Assembly (NCBI RefSeq): GCF_027923545.1
Contig: NZ_BROH01000006.1
Coordinates: forward strand, 62,001 to 126,000
Reading direction: 5' to 3'
Length of the DNA: 64,000 bases
Source of the DNA: Sinisalibacter aestuarii
Lineage (GTDB): Bacteria; Pseudomonadota; Alphaproteobacteria; Rhodobacterales; Rhodobacteraceae
The translations under genes were made by a program, and so were the position numbers. Below, piece by piece: positions 1 to 11,505 of the stretch (position 1 is its first letter; every line of letters starts with the position of its first letter). The notes beneath the pieces were generated by a model. It was not told the origin of the DNA. It saw only the letters and a program-made list of their open reading frames with translations, and made no database searches.

Positions 1-1707
1 CACATCCTTCTGGATCGCGGCAAAGCCCTCGTCGCCCTCGTAAGCCGCGCCATAGACACCCGCGAGCGTTTTCACCTCGGCCCGGTGACGGCCGAACGCT
101 TTTTCCATCGCCATCGAAATCTCTCCCACTGTTGCCCGGGCCCGGGCGGCCTCGACCGCCAGCGCCAGAAGGTTGCCCTCGCCCGAGCGGGCGGCCTGCT
201 CCAGACCGGCCAGCGCCGCATCGCAGCCGGCCTGATCGCGGGTGGCGCGGATCTGCTCCAGCCGCCGGATCTGACTGTCGCGCACGGCAACGTTATCGAC
301 ATCGAGGATATCGACCGGATCTTCCTTTTCGAGCCGGAACTTGTTGACCCCGACGATCACCTCATCGCCCCGGTCCACCGCCGCCTGCCGCCGCGCCGCC
401 GCTTCCTCGATGCGCAGCTTCGGCATCCCGGTGGCGACGGCCTTGGTCATGCCGCCCATCGCGTCGACTTCTTCGATCAGCTTCCACGCCTCCTCGATCA
501 GATCGGCGGTGAGCTTTTCGACGTAGTAGGAGCCGGCGAGCGGATCGACCACCTTGGTCACCCCGGTCTCATTTTGCAAAATCAGTTGGGTGTTGCGCGC
601 GATCCGGGCCGAAAACTCGGTGGGCAGCGCAATCGCCTCGTCAAAGGCATTGGTATGCAGCGACTGGGTGCCGCCCAGCACCGCGCTCATCGCCTCGAAC
701 GCGGTGCGCACCACGTTGTTGTAGGGGTCTTGTTCCTGCAGCGAAACGCCCGAAGTCTGGCAATGGGTGCGCAGCATCAGCGAGCCCGGCTTTTTCGGCT
801 CGAATTCCGACATGATCCGGTGCCACAGGAACCGCGCGGCGCGCAGCTTGGCGGCTTCCATGAAGAAATTCATGCCGATGGCGAAGAAGAAGCTGAGCCG
901 CCCGGCGAAGGCATCCACATCCAGCCCCCGCGCAATCGCCGCGCGCACATATTCGCGCCCGTCCGCCAGCGTGAAGGCGAGCTCCTGCACCAGGTTCGCC
1001 CCGGCTTCCTGCATGTGATAGCCGCTGATCGAGATCGAGTTGAAGCGCGGCATGTCGGTCGAGGTGAACTCGATGATGTCCGACACGATCCGCATCGAGG
1101 GCTCGGGCGGGTAGATATAGGTGTTGCGAACCATGAACTCCTTGAGAATGTCGTTCTGGATCGTCCCCGAAAGCTGCGCCCGGTCCACCCCCTGCTCCTC
1201 ACCCGCGACGATGAAACTGGCGAGGATCGGGATCACCGCGCCATTCATCGTCATGCTCACGCTGACCTCGCCGAGCGGAATACCGTCGAACAGGATCTTC
1301 ATGTCCTCGACCGAGTCGATGGCCACGCCCGCCTTGCCCACATCGCCGACCACGCGCTCATGGTCGCTGTCATAGCCCCGGTGGGTGGCCAGATCGAAGG
1401 CGACCGACACGCCCTGCTGCCCCGCCGCCAGCGCCTTGCGGTAGAAGGCATTACTCTCCTCGGCAGTCGAGAACCCGGCATATTGGCGGATCGTCCAGGG
1501 CCGGCCGGTATACATCGTCGCGCGCGGGCCACGGGTGAAGGGCGCGATGCCCGGCAGGCCGCCGGTCTGCGGCAGGCCGTCGGCGTCTTCGGCGGTGTAA
1601 AGCGGCTGCACCGCGATCCCTTCGGGCGTGTTCCAGGTCAGATCGTCAAGCGGGCGGCCCCGCAATTCCTTCTCGGCCAATGCCTTCCAGTTGTTCTTGT
1701 CGGTCAT
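1..1707 (-). CDS. scpA: Methylmalonyl-CoA mutase, partial (C-terminus beyond left edge)
   Basis: This enzyme interconverts (R)-methylmalonyl-CoA and succinyl-CoA with adenosylcobalamin, the last step of propionyl-CoA assimilation. The 569 codons present cover the substrate-binding TIM-barrel: [18 protein letters not shown] near residue 70 and the GYHMQEAGA and LRTHCQTSG blocks typical of the large chain. Full-length relatives have about 710 residues, so the C-terminal B12-binding domain should lie beyond position 1. The ATG at 1707 has an AAGGAGAG ribosome site just upstream. It reads in the same direction as pccA and pccB, which fits one pathway, but a gene on the opposite strand lies between. 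The family call is firm; only the missing end is unseen. Confidence 0.95.
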   Translation of the reverse strand, partial: MTDKNNWKALAEKELRGRPLDDLTWNTPEGIAVQPLYTAEDADGLPQTGGLPGIAPFTRGPRATMYTGRPWTIRQYAGFSTAEESNAFYRKALAAGQQGVSVAFDLATHRGYDSDHERVVGDVGKAGVAIDSVEDMKILFDGIPLGEVSVSMTMNGAVIPILASFIVAGEEQGVDRAQLSGTIQNDILKEFMVRNTYIYPPEPSMRIVSDIIEFTSTDMPRFNSISISGYHMQEAGANLVQELAFTLADGREYVRAAIARGLDVDAFAGRLSFFFAIGMNFFMEAAKLRAARFLWHRIMSEFEPKKPGSLMLRTHCQTSGVSLQEQDPYNNVVRTAFEAMSAVLGGTQSLHTNAFDEAIALPTEFSARIARNTQLILQNETGVTKVVDPLAGSYYVEKLTADLIEEAWKLIEEVDAMGGMTKAVATGMPKLRIEEAAARRQAAVDRGDEVIVGVNKFRLEKEDPVDILDVDNVAVRDSQIRRLEQIRATRDQAGCDAALAGLEQAARSGEGNLLALAVEAARARATVGEISMAMEKAFGRHRAEVKTLAGVYGAAYEGDEGFAAIQKDV

Positions 1708-1773
1708 CCGCACTCTCCTTCGTGCATTGTGTCGGGCGCCGGCGCGCCTATATTCTGGGGCAAAGGAGCCCGT

Positions 1774-2223
1774 ATGTTCAAAGCCTTGGCCGCTGCCGCC
1801 GCCCTCGCCGCCAGCCTTGCCACCCCTGCCGCCGCGCAAGGCGCCGAAGGGGCGCCGGAGCTTGTGATCACAGAAGCCGGAACGCAGGTTCTGGGCGATT
1901 TCCTCTGGCAATCCCGGCTTCTCGTGGTGTTTGCCGACAGCCCGAACGATCCGCGCTTCATCCAGCAAATGGGGTATATCGAGGACCGGCCCGGCGATCT
2001 TATCGAACGTGACGTGATTGTGATCACAGATACCGACCCGGCCGCCCGCTCGCCGATCCGCGAAGAGCTGCGCCCGCGCGGCTTCGATTTCGTGCTGATC
2101 GGCAAGGACGGGTTCAAATATCTGCGCAAGCCCCTGCCCTGGGACGTGCGCGAAATCTCCCGCTCGATCGACAAGATGCCGCTCCGGCAGCAGGAATTGC
2201 GCGACCAGCGCGCAAGGCCATGA
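1774..2223 (+). CDS. DUF4174-like secreted protein
   Basis: This is a 149-residue protein with a clear signal peptide (a short basic start, an Ala/Leu-rich core and an AAAQG cleavage region near residue 22). The mature part resembles DUF4174 proteins, a thioredoxin-like fold found mostly in Rhodobacteraceae. Visible landmarks are [13 protein letters not shown], where thioredoxins would carry their active site, and a C-terminal [12 protein letters not shown] strand. No CxxC is present, so disulfide exchange is unlikely. The ATG at 1774 follows AAAGGAG and gives the signal peptide. The gene stands alone, divergent from the mutase with 66 nt between their starts. Its function is unknown. Confidence 0.75.
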   Translation: MFKALAAAAALAASLATPAAAQGAEGAPELVITEAGTQVLGDFLWQSRLLVVFADSPNDPRFIQQMGYIEDRPGDLIERDVIVITDTDPAARSPIREELRPRGFDFVLIGKDGFKYLRKPLPWDVREISRSIDKMPLRQQELRDQRARP

Positions 2224-2233
2224 CGCGCGGCGC

Positions 2234-3097
2234 TCATATCCGCCCCTCCGCAAGATAGCGCACATCGGCAAAGCCCGCCGCCAGCGCGGCACAATCCTCG
2301 GCATAGCGGGCCGCCAGCGCGCGCCGCTCGGCCCCGGTAAACAGCTCCGGCGCAGGTGCGCCAGCCAGATCCATCTCCGCCAGCCGTGCCCGCATCTGGG
2401 CGCCGTTCAGGTCCGGCTCCGCCGCGCGGATCGCCCGCACCGCCGGAATCGCCGCAAGGCCGGGCGCCGTGTTGATCCGCTTTTCCACCCCGCGCAGCCT
2501 TTGCGGCGTCTGGTCCGCGAAGCGCGCCACCAGCGCGCGCATCCGCCCCTGCACCGCTTCCAGCGGCCAAACCATGATTTCGGCCCGTGGAAACAGCCCG
2601 CGCAGATCGGCGATCACCTCGCGCCAGCCCCGGTCGGGCGCCAGCAGCGCCGGTTTCAGCGCGGCGAAATCCGGCAAGGGCTTTGCCGGCAGCAGATAGC
2701 TGTAGGCCGAGACCCAATAGGCCGCATAGTCGCGGATGCCGAGGCCGATACGGGCAGGCTCCATGCCGAGATGGCTGCAATAGGCCACAAGCCGCGCCAC
2801 GGCTCCGGCGTAAAACCCGCCTTCAAGCAGATTGCGGCGCATCGAGCCGAGAATGTTTTCGTCCGAAACGATGAGCCGGGCCGCGCCCGTCGCGGCAAGG
2901 TCCTCCGCCACCGCCGCCTCCGCCCCGGTATCGAACCGGCCATTGTCGCGCAGCATCAGATGATCCCGCCCGCGCATCCATTCCGGCCCCCAATAGGCGG
3001 TGCCTGCCGCCGCCAGCACATCGCCATTGCGCTTCAGCGTGCGCTGAAAGGCCGTCGATCCGGTGCGATGGGCGCCGAGATGCAGAAACAGCTCCAT
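2234..3097 (-). CDS. Sulfotransferase-like P-loop protein (second of a tandem pair)
   Basis: This is a 287-residue protein opening with [14 protein letters not shown] at residues 5-18, which matches the PAPS-binding 5'-phosphosulfate loop of sulfotransferase-like proteins. A later SDENILGS block is shared with the preceding gene. The ATG at 3097 overlaps the upstream gene's stop as TGATG, so translation is probably coupled. The longer reading frame extending to 3256 overlaps that gene's conserved end and lacks support. The substrate cannot be read from the sequence; surface polysaccharide or lipid sulfation is conceivable. The PAPS assignment rests only on the N-terminal loop, and I see no signal peptide. 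Confidence 0.7.
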   Translation of the reverse strand: MELFLHLGAHRTGSTAFQRTLKRNGDVLAAAGTAYWGPEWMRGRDHLMLRDNGRFDTGAEAAVAEDLAATGAARLIVSDENILGSMRRNLLEGGFYAGAVARLVAYCSHLGMEPARIGLGIRDYAAYWVSAYSYLLPAKPLPDFAALKPALLAPDRGWREVIADLRGLFPRAEIMVWPLEAVQGRMRALVARFADQTPQRLRGVEKRINTAPGLAAIPAVRAIRAAEPDLNGAQMRARLAEMDLAGAPAPELFTGAERRALAARYAEDCAALAAGFADVRYLAEGRI

Positions 3098-3966
3098 CAC
3101 GCCGCTCCCGGCTCGACATGGGCCAGAAGCTCGGCCCCGGCAAAGCCCTGTTCCAGCGCCGCCAGATCGGCGGCGTAGCGCTCCGCCATATGGGCGCGCT
3201 GATCCTCGTCGAAGCCCGCGAAGGGGCGCGGGGCCTGGGTTTTCAGCCAGTCCCACATCGCCGCGCGCCTGAGGCCCGGCTCGGCGGCGCGTTTGTCTTC
3301 CATTGCCGGGATCAGCCGGGCATCCGGCGCGGCGTTCACCTTCTGCGGTGGCGGCGTAAGCGGCAGGTCCATCCCGGTCAGCCTTGCCATGATCCGCCCC
3401 ACCGGCAGGGCCGCCTCGACCGGCCAGACCAGGATTTCGCTCGCCGGAAACACGGCGCGGATATCGGCCACCAGATCGCGCCAGCCGCGCAGGGCCCCGG
3501 CCATCCCGGCACGCGCCTCGTCAAAGCGCACCACGCCGTCTTTGGTCACGTCGCGATAGGTCAGCTCGATGGCATGGGCCGAGATCCAGTAGCTTTCATA
3601 GCTGCGGATGCCCAGGCCGATGCGCCTGGGATCGGCGGCGAAGAAATCGCGGTAGGCTTCCAGCTTTTTCTTCGCCCGCCAGTAGAAACTGCCGGAGCGG
3701 ATGTTCCAGCCCATATCGCCGATCATGTTTTCGTCGGAAATCAGCACCTGCGCCGCACCCTCGGTGGCGGCGTCGAGGCGGGCGCGAATCCCGTCCCAGC
3801 CCTCGCGCCGGGGAATACGGGCAAAGCCGCGCACCTCGCGCTCCAGATCGGCATGGACGAGGGCGCTGATCCCCGCCGCCTCCAGCACTGCCCGGTTGGC
3901 CGCGAGCATATCCTGCATCGCGGTCGTGCCGGTGCGGTGGGCGCCGATATGGAGCAGCAGGTCCAC
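3097..3966 (-). CDS. Sulfotransferase-like P-loop protein (first of a tandem pair)
   Basis: This is a 289-residue paralogue of the next gene. It starts with LLHIGAHRTGTTAMQ (residues 4-18), the likely PAPS-binding loop, followed by SDENMIGDMGWN and LGIRSYESYWISA blocks that align with the neighbour's SDENILGS and [13 protein letters not shown]. The start is a GTG at 3966, one base after the pccA stop, so the pair is probably co-transcribed with pccA and translated by coupling. The two copies have diverged strongly outside these blocks, which points to an old duplication. No link between sulfotransfer and propionyl-CoA metabolism is known to me; sharing the operon may be incidental. Confidence 0.7.
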   Translation of the reverse strand: MDLLLHIGAHRTGTTAMQDMLAANRAVLEAAGISALVHADLEREVRGFARIPRREGWDGIRARLDAATEGAAQVLISDENMIGDMGWNIRSGSFYWRAKKKLEAYRDFFAADPRRIGLGIRSYESYWISAHAIELTYRDVTKDGVVRFDEARAGMAGALRGWRDLVADIRAVFPASEILVWPVEAALPVGRIMARLTGMDLPLTPPPQKVNAAPDARLIPAMEDKRAAEPGLRRAAMWDWLKTQAPRPFAGFDEDQRAHMAERYAADLAALEQGFAGAELLAHVEPGAA

Positions 3967-3967
3967 C

Positions 3968-5968
<2,001 letters not shown>

Positions 5969-6060
5969 GTCCCGTTCCTCTCAGTGATGTCTCTTGGCGG
6001 CAGCGCCGCGCATGGCTGTGGCGCGCTCGACCCCGCTGCGGGGGAGCGCATACGAAAAGA

Positions 6061-6091
6061 CCCGGCCTGCTTCGGGGGGAAGCAGACCGGG
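6061..6091. terminator. Hairpin in the 293-nt gap upstream of pccA
   Basis: Arms 6061-6073 and 6079-6091 pair over 13 bp with one mismatch around a GGGGG loop. A second small dyad, GGTTT-GACT-AAACC, lies at 6110-6123. Neither is followed by a convincing T-run on the minus strand, so this could be a processing or attenuating structure between the pccB group and pccA instead of a true terminator. The rest of 5969-6261 shows no convincing gene; a 97-codon minus-strand frame there lacks a good start and family features. Confidence 0.45.
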
Positions 6092-6261
6092 CAGAAGGGG
6101 AAGGGTAACGGTTTGACTAAACCAGGCAGGAAGCCGGGATAAAGCCCCTGCCACGCCGTCGACCATGACAGCGATCGCGGGCCGTGAACAGCGCACCTGG
6201 CCGCCGGCGGCCTTTTGCGCGGGGCTTTGCCAATAACCCGAAAGAACAGGCAAAAACATGC

Positions 6262-6648
6262 TCATTCGTCCCAATCCCAGGCAGAACCTTCCGCGAACAC
6301 CTCAGGAAAAGAGGCTTGCGCGCGGTCAATGTCGATTTTCAGCATTGCCTCATAGCTGGCCGGATCGAACGGTTCTTCCGCCGGCACCACCTCGCGGCCG
6401 AACAGCCAGCTGAGTCGCCCGGCATCGAGATTGCCCCGCTCAAACGGCTCCTCGCCGAAATATTCCCACAATGCGGCCATGAACGCCTCGTCCACCTGCC
6501 GGTCGAGCTTTCTGCGGTCGGCATAGCGCTCGCGCCGGGTGAGCGGCGTGATTCCCTTGGGATTGGCCCGCCGGATGGTGAACTGGAAGTCCGTGCCCGG
6601 ATAGCGGCCCGGAAATCCCCGGTGCTTGAGCATATAGGGCAGCGCCAT
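6262..6648 (-). CDS. Conserved hypothetical protein in the pcc operon
   Basis: This is a 128-residue soluble protein, rich in aromatic and charged residues, starting ALPYMLKHRGFPGRYPGTDF and ending with an acidic WDWDE tail. The middle has a basic stretch (LTRRERYADRRKLDRQ), then EYFGEEPFERG and SWLFGREVVPAEEPFD. I do not recognise a functional family. The ATG at 6648 is one base after the stop of the preceding gene and fits coupled translation; an upstream in-frame start at 6669 would overlap that gene. Its place between pccB and pccA suggests co-expression with propionyl-CoA carboxylase, but no role can be inferred from the sequence. Confidence 0.7.
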   Translation of the reverse strand: MALPYMLKHRGFPGRYPGTDFQFTIRRANPKGITPLTRRERYADRRKLDRQVDEAFMAALWEYFGEEPFERGNLDAGRLSWLFGREVVPAEEPFDPASYEAMLKIDIDRAQASFPEVFAEGSAWDWDE

Positions 6649-6649
6649 G

Positions 6650-7063
6650 TCAGAACCCCTCCCAGACACAGGCCCCGTCCTCGGGGCGGTACGCCTCGAA
6701 GATCTGCGTGGCGTCCGGGTCGGCCTCGCCGAACTCCACCGGACGGTCGGAGACCGAGATCATCACCGTGTGCGGCTGCGGGCCGATATTGGAGATGCGG
6801 GAAAGCGCATAGCTCTCGCAGAGAAAATGCATATCGGCCTCGATTTCGTCATAAGGCACCGCATCGACGATGCCGGCGAGGTTTTCCTCCAGGAAGCGAA
6901 AGCGCACAGTCAGCCCCGATGGCCCCGGCTCGCCCCAGATCACATCGTGAAAGGTCACCTCGCGGCCCGATGGCAGCGCAATGCCCCCGGCCCCCTCGGC
7001 CAGCGCCGGGGCGGCGACGAGCGCCGCCAGCAACGTGGCCCCGGCTCTCCTCCCAACGATCAT
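6650..7063 (-). CDS. Small secreted protein in the pcc operon (DUF6497-like)
   Basis: This 137-residue protein begins with a signal peptide (basic VGRRAG, then ATLLAALVAAPALAEG with a likely cut after ALA). The mature region contains VTFHDVIWGEPGPSGLTVRF and ends GACVWEGF, with two cysteines (in HFLCESYAL and at the end) that could form a disulfide. It resembles a small Rhodobacteraceae family that I recall as DUF6497; I could not verify this. The ATG at 7063 follows GGAGGG. It starts 17 nt after the pccB stop, so it probably shares that transcript. A periplasmic protein in a cytoplasmic carboxylase operon is unexplained. Confidence 0.65.
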   Translation of the reverse strand: MIVGRRAGATLLAALVAAPALAEGAGGIALPSGREVTFHDVIWGEPGPSGLTVRFRFLEENLAGIVDAVPYDEIEADMHFLCESYALSRISNIGPQPHTVMISVSDRPVEFGEADPDATQIFEAYRPEDGACVWEGF

Positions 7064-7080
7064 GATCCCTCCCCGCCCGC

Positions 7081-8613
7081 TCAGAGCGGGATGTTGTCGT
7101 GCTTCTTCCAGGGGTTCTGAAGCTTCTTGCCCCGCAGGCTGGCAAAGGCGCGCGCCACGCGCTTGCGGGTCGAATGCGGCTGGATCACCTCGTCGATGAA
7201 GCCCCGCTCGGCGGCGACGAAGGGATTGGCGAAGCGGTCTTCGTAATCCTTCTGGCGCTTCTGGATCTTCTCCCGGTCGCCAAGCTCGGAGCGGTAGAGG
7301 ATCTCCACCGCGCCCTTGGCCCCCATCACCGCGATCTCGGCGGTGGGCCAGGCATAGTTGAAATCGCCGCGCAGATGCTTCGACGCCATCACGTCATAGG
7401 CCCCGCCATAGGCTTTGCGGGTGATCACCGTCACCTTCGGCACCGTCGCCTCGCCATAGGCAAAGAGCAGCTTGGCGCCGTGCTTGATCACGCCGCCATA
7501 TTCCTGAGACGTGCCCGGCAGGAAGCCCGGCACATCGACCAGCGTCAGGATCGGAATTTCAAAGGCATCGCAAAACCGCACGAAGCGCGCGGCCTTGCGG
7601 CTCGAATCGATGTCGAGCACGCCCGCCAGCACCATCGGCTGGTTCGCCACCACACCCACGGTGCGGCCTTCGAGGCGGAAGAACCCGGTGATGATATTGC
7701 CCGCGAAGGCTTCCTGAATTTCGTAAAAATCGCCCTCGTCTGCGATTTTGTGGATCAGCTCCTTCATATCGTAGGGCTGGTTCGGATTGTCGGGGATCAG
7801 CGTATCGAGGCTCTCCTCGATCCGGTCGGGCGCATCGAAGAAGGGGCGCACCGGCACGCCGTCGCGGTTGTTGAGCGGCAGAAAATCGAACAGACGGCGG
7901 ATCTCGTTCATCGCCTCGACATCGTTGTCGAAGGCGCCATCGGCCACGGAAGACTTCTTCGTATGGGTCGAGGCGCCGCCCAGCTCTTCCGCCGTCACCA
8001 CCTCGTTGGTCACCGTTTTCACCACATCGGGGCCGGTGACGAACATGTAGGACGAATCGCGCACCATGAAGATGAAATCGGTCATCGCCGGGGAATAGAC
8101 CGCGCCACCGGCGCAGGGGCCCATGATCACGCTGATCTGCGGCACCACGCCCGAGGCCATGATGTTGCGCTGAAACACTTCGGCATAGCCGGCGAGGCTG
8201 TCGACGCCCTCCTGAATCCGCGCGCCGCCCGAATCGTTCAGCCCGATCACCGGGGCGCCGTTCTGCATCGCCATATCCATGATCTTGACGATCTTTTCGG
8301 CATGGGTTTCGGAGAGCGAGCCGCCGAACACCGTGAAATCCTGAGAAAAGACATAGACGAGCCGGCCATTGATCGTGCCCCAGCCGGTGACCACACCATC
8401 GCCCGGGATCTGGGTTTCCTGCATCGCGAACTCGGTGGCGCGATGCGCCTTGAACATGTCGAACTCCTCAAAGGAGCCCTCGTCGAGCAACAGCTCGATA
8501 CGCTCGCGCGCCGTCAGCTTGCCCTTGGAATGCTGCGCCTCGATCCGGCGGTCGCCACCGCCCTTGCGCGCCACGGCGCGGCGGTCTTCCAGCTCCTGGA
8601 GAATATCTTTCAT
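7081..8613 (-). CDS. pccB: Propionyl-CoA carboxylase, carboxyltransferase beta subunit
   Basis: This 510-residue subunit moves CO2 from carboxybiotin on PccA to propionyl-CoA. Family landmarks include the start [39 protein letters not shown] near residue 30, the oxyanion-forming [18 protein letters not shown] near residue 165, and [13 protein letters not shown] in the C-terminal half. The ATG at 8613 follows GAGGAGG closely; the open frame continues to 8799, but that stretch is promoter sequence with TTTGCAAA-type sites. It is the first gene of a leftward set with two small genes behind it. Control by PccR is likely from the operator cluster 70-115 nt upstream. Confidence 0.97.
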   Translation of the reverse strand: MKDILQELEDRRAVARKGGGDRRIEAQHSKGKLTARERIELLLDEGSFEEFDMFKAHRATEFAMQETQIPGDGVVTGWGTINGRLVYVFSQDFTVFGGSLSETHAEKIVKIMDMAMQNGAPVIGLNDSGGARIQEGVDSLAGYAEVFQRNIMASGVVPQISVIMGPCAGGAVYSPAMTDFIFMVRDSSYMFVTGPDVVKTVTNEVVTAEELGGASTHTKKSSVADGAFDNDVEAMNEIRRLFDFLPLNNRDGVPVRPFFDAPDRIEESLDTLIPDNPNQPYDMKELIHKIADEGDFYEIQEAFAGNIITGFFRLEGRTVGVVANQPMVLAGVLDIDSSRKAARFVRFCDAFEIPILTLVDVPGFLPGTSQEYGGVIKHGAKLLFAYGEATVPKVTVITRKAYGGAYDVMASKHLRGDFNYAWPTAEIAVMGAKGAVEILYRSELGDREKIQKRQKDYEDRFANPFVAAERGFIDEVIQPHSTRKRVARAFASLRGKKLQNPWKKHDNIPL

Positions 8614-8680
8614 GGGGGCCTCCTCGATTTCAGCGCAACCTAGCGGGCGGCGGGCGCGAACCAAAGCGATTTCGGGCGTA

Positions 8681-8728
8681 TTTGCAAATGTATTGCGGAG
8701 GCCATACTGCAAATCGCAAATCTGCAAA
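8681..8728. promoter_or_regulatory. Cluster of TTTGCAAA-type sites upstream of pccB (candidate PccR operator)
   Basis: A perfect TTTGCAAA palindrome at 8681-8688 is followed by ATTGCGGA (8692), ACTGCAAA (8706), ATCGCAAA (8713) and TCTGCAAA (8721). Published work on Rhodobacter sphaeroides PccR, as I recall it, found TTTGCAAA-N4-TTTGCAAA upstream of pccB. Here only the first half is perfect and the spacing is irregular. The cluster lies 68-115 nt upstream of the pccB start, in the region also facing the MFS gene at 8822. Confidence 0.7.
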
Positions 8729-8821
8729 TAGTCTTTATCAAAGTGGCAGATAGCCTTGTTCAATGCCGGTCGGATCGCGTCGCATCTCGACAATCCCACC
8801 CACCGCGCGTAACCGGGATTG

Positions 8822-10039
8822 ATGGAAGATCAGATACGTACCCGGTTTCTCGACCGCACCACCCCGCCACATATCCTGACGCTCACGCTGATTACAGGGC
8901 TCTCGGCGCTGTCGATGAACATTTTCCTGCCCTCGCTGCCGGGGATGACCGCCTATTTCGAGGCCGATTACCGGCTGATGCAGCTCTCCATCGCGCTCTA
9001 CCTCGCGATGAACGCCGTGTTGCAGGTGCTGGTCGGCCCGATCTCCGACCGTTATGGCCGCCGCCCGGTGCTGCTGGTGTCGTTCGCCATCTTCGTAATC
9101 GCCTCGCTGGGCTGCGTCTTCGCCCCCACGGCGGAAATCTTCCTCGCCTTCCGCATGGTGCAGGCCGCGGTGAGTGTCGGTATGGTGCTGAGCCGCGCCG
9201 TGGTACGCGACATGGTGCCAGCCGACAAGGCGGCCTCGATGATCGCCTATGTCACCATGGGCATGGCGGTGGTGCCGATGCTGGCGCCGATGGTCGGCGG
9301 GTTGCTCGATGCGGCCTTCGGATGGCAGGCGAACTTCTGGCTGCTCTTCATCCTCGGCGCCCTGGTCACCTGGCTGCTCTGGCACGATCTTGGCGAGACC
9401 GCCGCGCGGCGCTCGGGCGGGTTGCGGGCGCAGATCGCGGAATATCCCGAATTGCTCACCTCGCCCCGGTTCTGGGGGTACTCCGCCGTTGCAATGTTCG
9501 CCTCGGGCGCGTTCTTCGCCTATCTCGGCGGCGCGCCCTTCGTCGGCACCGAAATCCACCACCTCGACCCCGCCCGGCTGGGCTTGTTCTTCGGCGCACC
9601 GGCGCTCGGCTATCTGGTCGGCAACGGCGTGGCTGGCCGCTATTCGGCACGGTTCGGGATCGACCGGATGATCCTCATCGGCACCCTTGTGCCAACCACC
9701 TGCCTCATCATTTCGTTGCTGCTGCACCTCGCCGGGTTTACGCATCCGCTGATCTTTTTCGGCCTCATGATACCGTTCGGCTTCGGCAACGGCATGGTGA
9801 TGCCCAACGCAACCTCCGGCACGCTGAGCGTGCGCCCGCAGCTTGCGGGCTCGGCCTCCGGCCTCGGCGGCGCGATGATGATCGGCGGCGGTGCGGCGCT
9901 GTCGGCACTGTCGGGCATGGTGCTCAGCGTCGAAACCGGCCCCTGGCCGCTGCTCGCGCTGATGCTCACCTCCTCGTTTCTCTCCGTCGTCTCCATCCTG
10001 CTGGTGATGCGCCGCGCGGCCCGCGTCGGCGCAGTCTAG
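8822..10039 (+). CDS. Bcr/CflA-type MFS efflux transporter
   Basis: This is a 405-residue 12-helix major facilitator. The A-motif-like [14 protein letters not shown] follows the second helix, and [21 protein letters not shown] is the helix 4-5 signature of the Bcr/CflA drug:H+ antiporters. The fifth-helix motif [13 protein letters not shown] is also present. I prefer the ATG at 8822 to the TTG just before it. The gene sits between pccB and pccR, so it separates a pair that is adjacent in R. sphaeroides as I recall. It may respond to the operators on either side. Whether it exports an organic acid or a drug cannot be told. Confidence 0.85.
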   Translation: MEDQIRTRFLDRTTPPHILTLTLITGLSALSMNIFLPSLPGMTAYFEADYRLMQLSIALYLAMNAVLQVLVGPISDRYGRRPVLLVSFAIFVIASLGCVFAPTAEIFLAFRMVQAAVSVGMVLSRAVVRDMVPADKAASMIAYVTMGMAVVPMLAPMVGGLLDAAFGWQANFWLLFILGALVTWLLWHDLGETAARRSGGLRAQIAEYPELLTSPRFWGYSAVAMFASGAFFAYLGGAPFVGTEIHHLDPARLGLFFGAPALGYLVGNGVAGRYSARFGIDRMILIGTLVPTTCLIISLLLHLAGFTHPLIFFGLMIPFGFGNGMVMPNATSGTLSVRPQLAGSASGLGGAMMIGGGAALSALSGMVLSVETGPWPLLALMLTSSFLSVVSILLVMRRAARVGAV

Positions 10040-10071
10040 CCCCGCAGCCCCGTCGCCTCTGGACAGGGCGC

Positions 10072-10101
10072 TTTGCAAAGACTACCCGTCACATTTGCAA
10101 A
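10072..10101. promoter_or_regulatory. Two perfect TTTGCAAA palindromes upstream of pccR (candidate autoregulatory operator)
   Basis: TTTGCAAA occurs at 10072-10079 and again at 10094-10101, a start-to-start spacing of 22 bp or about two helical turns. The second copy runs directly into the pccR ribosome site AGGGAGGG. This placement would let PccR occlude its own translation start region or promoter. The spacing (14 bp between copies) differs from the N4 arrangement I recall for R. sphaeroides pccB. Confidence 0.75.
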
Positions 10102-10113
10102 GGGAGGGACCGC

Positions 10114-11505
10114 ATGGCCACGCAAAAGCTCTATGCCGGGGTAAAACTGCGCGAAACCCGCGCACGGCTCGGCTTGACCCAGAAAGCCTTCGCCGAAAAG
10201 CTCGGCGTCTCGCTGCCCTATCTCAACCAGATGGAGAACAACAACCGCCCGGTCTCCACCGGCGTGGTGCTGGCGCTGGCGCAGGAATTCGGCTTCGACG
10301 TGGCCGAGCTTTCCACCGGCGATGCCGAGCGGCTGGTGACCGACATGCGCGAGGCGATGGCCGACCCGGTCTTTGCCGATGCCGCGCCGCCGGTGGCCGA
10401 TCTGCGCCTCGTCGCCTCCAACGCCCCGGCACTGGCGCGCGCCTTTCTCGAACTGCACCGCGCCTACCGGCAGGGCCACGAGCGCCTCGCCTCGCTCGAC
10501 GAGGCGCTGGGGCGCGAAGGCGGCCCGCTGCAGGCCAGCCCCTGGGAAGAGGTGCGCGACTTCTTCCACTATTGCGACAATTACATCGACGCGGTCGACC
10601 GCGCCGCCGAGCATTTCGCCCGCGACGGCGCACCCGAAGCCGCCGCCATCGCCACGCTGGAGGGGCTGGGCCTTTCGGTCGAGACCGGCGCCAGCGAGCA
10701 ATTGCGCGGGCTCGACCGGGCCGCCGGGCGGCTCACGCTGTCCTCCTACGCGCCGCCCTCCACGCGCCGCTTCCAGCTTCTACACCAGGTGGCCCTGCTC
10801 ACCCAGAACGACCTGTTCGAAGCCACGCTCGACCTCGCCCGCTTCCAGTCCGACGAGGCGCGCCAGATCGCCAAGATCGGGCTGGCGAACTACTTCGCCG
10901 GCGCCGCGCTGATGCCCTATGCCCGCTTCCTCGACGCCGCCCGCGCAACCCGGCACGACCTTGAGCGGCTGGCCGACATCTTCGGCGCCTCGATCGAACA
11001 GATCGCCCACCGGCTCTCGACCATGCAGCGTCCGGGCGCCAAGGGCATCCCGTTCTATTTCGTCCGCGTCGACCAGGCCGGCACGATCACCAAGCGTCAC
11101 TCCGCCACACGGCTGCAATTCGCCCGCTTCGGCGGCGCCTGCCCCTTGTGGAACGTGCACCAGGCCTTCGAGACGCCCGGCCGCTTCCTGCGCCAGCTCG
11201 CCCAAACCCCCGACGGGGTGCGCTACATCTCGCTCGCCCGCGACGTGTCGAAGCCCGGCGGTTCCTTCACCGCCCCGGTGCGCCGCTACGCGATCTCGCT
11301 GGGCTGCGAGGTCAAACATGCCGAGAGCCTCGTCTACGCCGACGATCTCGACGTGACCAACACCGCCGCCTTCGAACCGATCGGCATTTCCTGCCGGATC
11401 TGCGAGCGCACCAATTGCCACCAGCGCTCGGTGCCGCCGCTGGAACGCAAGCTCACCATCGACCCCGATGCGCGCGGCGTGCTGCCCTACGAAGTAGCGC
11501 GCTGA
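10114..11505 (+). CDS. pccR: Short-chain fatty acyl-CoA regulator PccR (ScfR family)
   Basis: This 463-residue regulator has an N-terminal Xre-type helix-turn-helix at residues 8-65 (LGLTQKAFAEKLGVSLPYLN) and the long ScfR effector region. It includes an IrrE-like segment near residues 215-250 and a C-terminal cysteine-rich block (SLGCE, ISCRICERTNCHQR), which is typical of ScfR proteins. In R. sphaeroides PccR controls pccB in response to propionyl-CoA; the adjacent pcc genes and TTTGCAAA sites support the same role here. The ATG at 10114 follows AGGGAGGG. The stop overlaps the next gene's start (TGATG). Confidence 0.92.
   Translation: MATQKLYAGVKLRETRARLGLTQKAFAEKLGVSLPYLNQMENNNRPVSTGVVLALAQEFGFDVAELSTGDAERLVTDMREAMADPVFADAAPPVADLRLVASNAPALARAFLELHRAYRQGHERLASLDEALGREGGPLQASPWEEVRDFFHYCDNYIDAVDRAAEHFARDGAPEAAAIATLEGLGLSVETGASEQLRGLDRAAGRLTLSSYAPPSTRRFQLLHQVALLTQNDLFEATLDLARFQSDEARQIAKIGLANYFAGAALMPYARFLDAARATRHDLERLADIFGASIEQIAHRLSTMQRPGAKGIPFYFVRVDQAGTITKRHSATRLQFARFGGACPLWNVHQAFETPGRFLRQLAQTPDGVRYISLARDVSKPGGSFTAPVRRYAISLGCEVKHAESLVYADDLDVTNTAAFEPIGISCRICERTNCHQRSVPPLERKLTIDPDARGVLPYEVAR

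Noticed and set aside
572-581. TTTTGCAAAA palindrome matching the PccR motif
   Set aside because: It lies inside the mutase coding sequence, where Leu-Gln-Asn codons explain it, and has no second copy nearby.
85-1773. Long plus-strand frame opposite the mutase
   Set aside because: It is the antisense shadow of the mutase gene; only the part from 1774 has its own start, signal peptide and family features.
5981-6274. 97-codon minus-strand frame before pccA
   Set aside because: No ribosome site, no family features, and it overlaps a hairpin.
7099-8643. 514-codon plus-strand frame opposite pccB
   Set aside because: Antisense shadow, His/Arg-rich composition typical of reversed codons.
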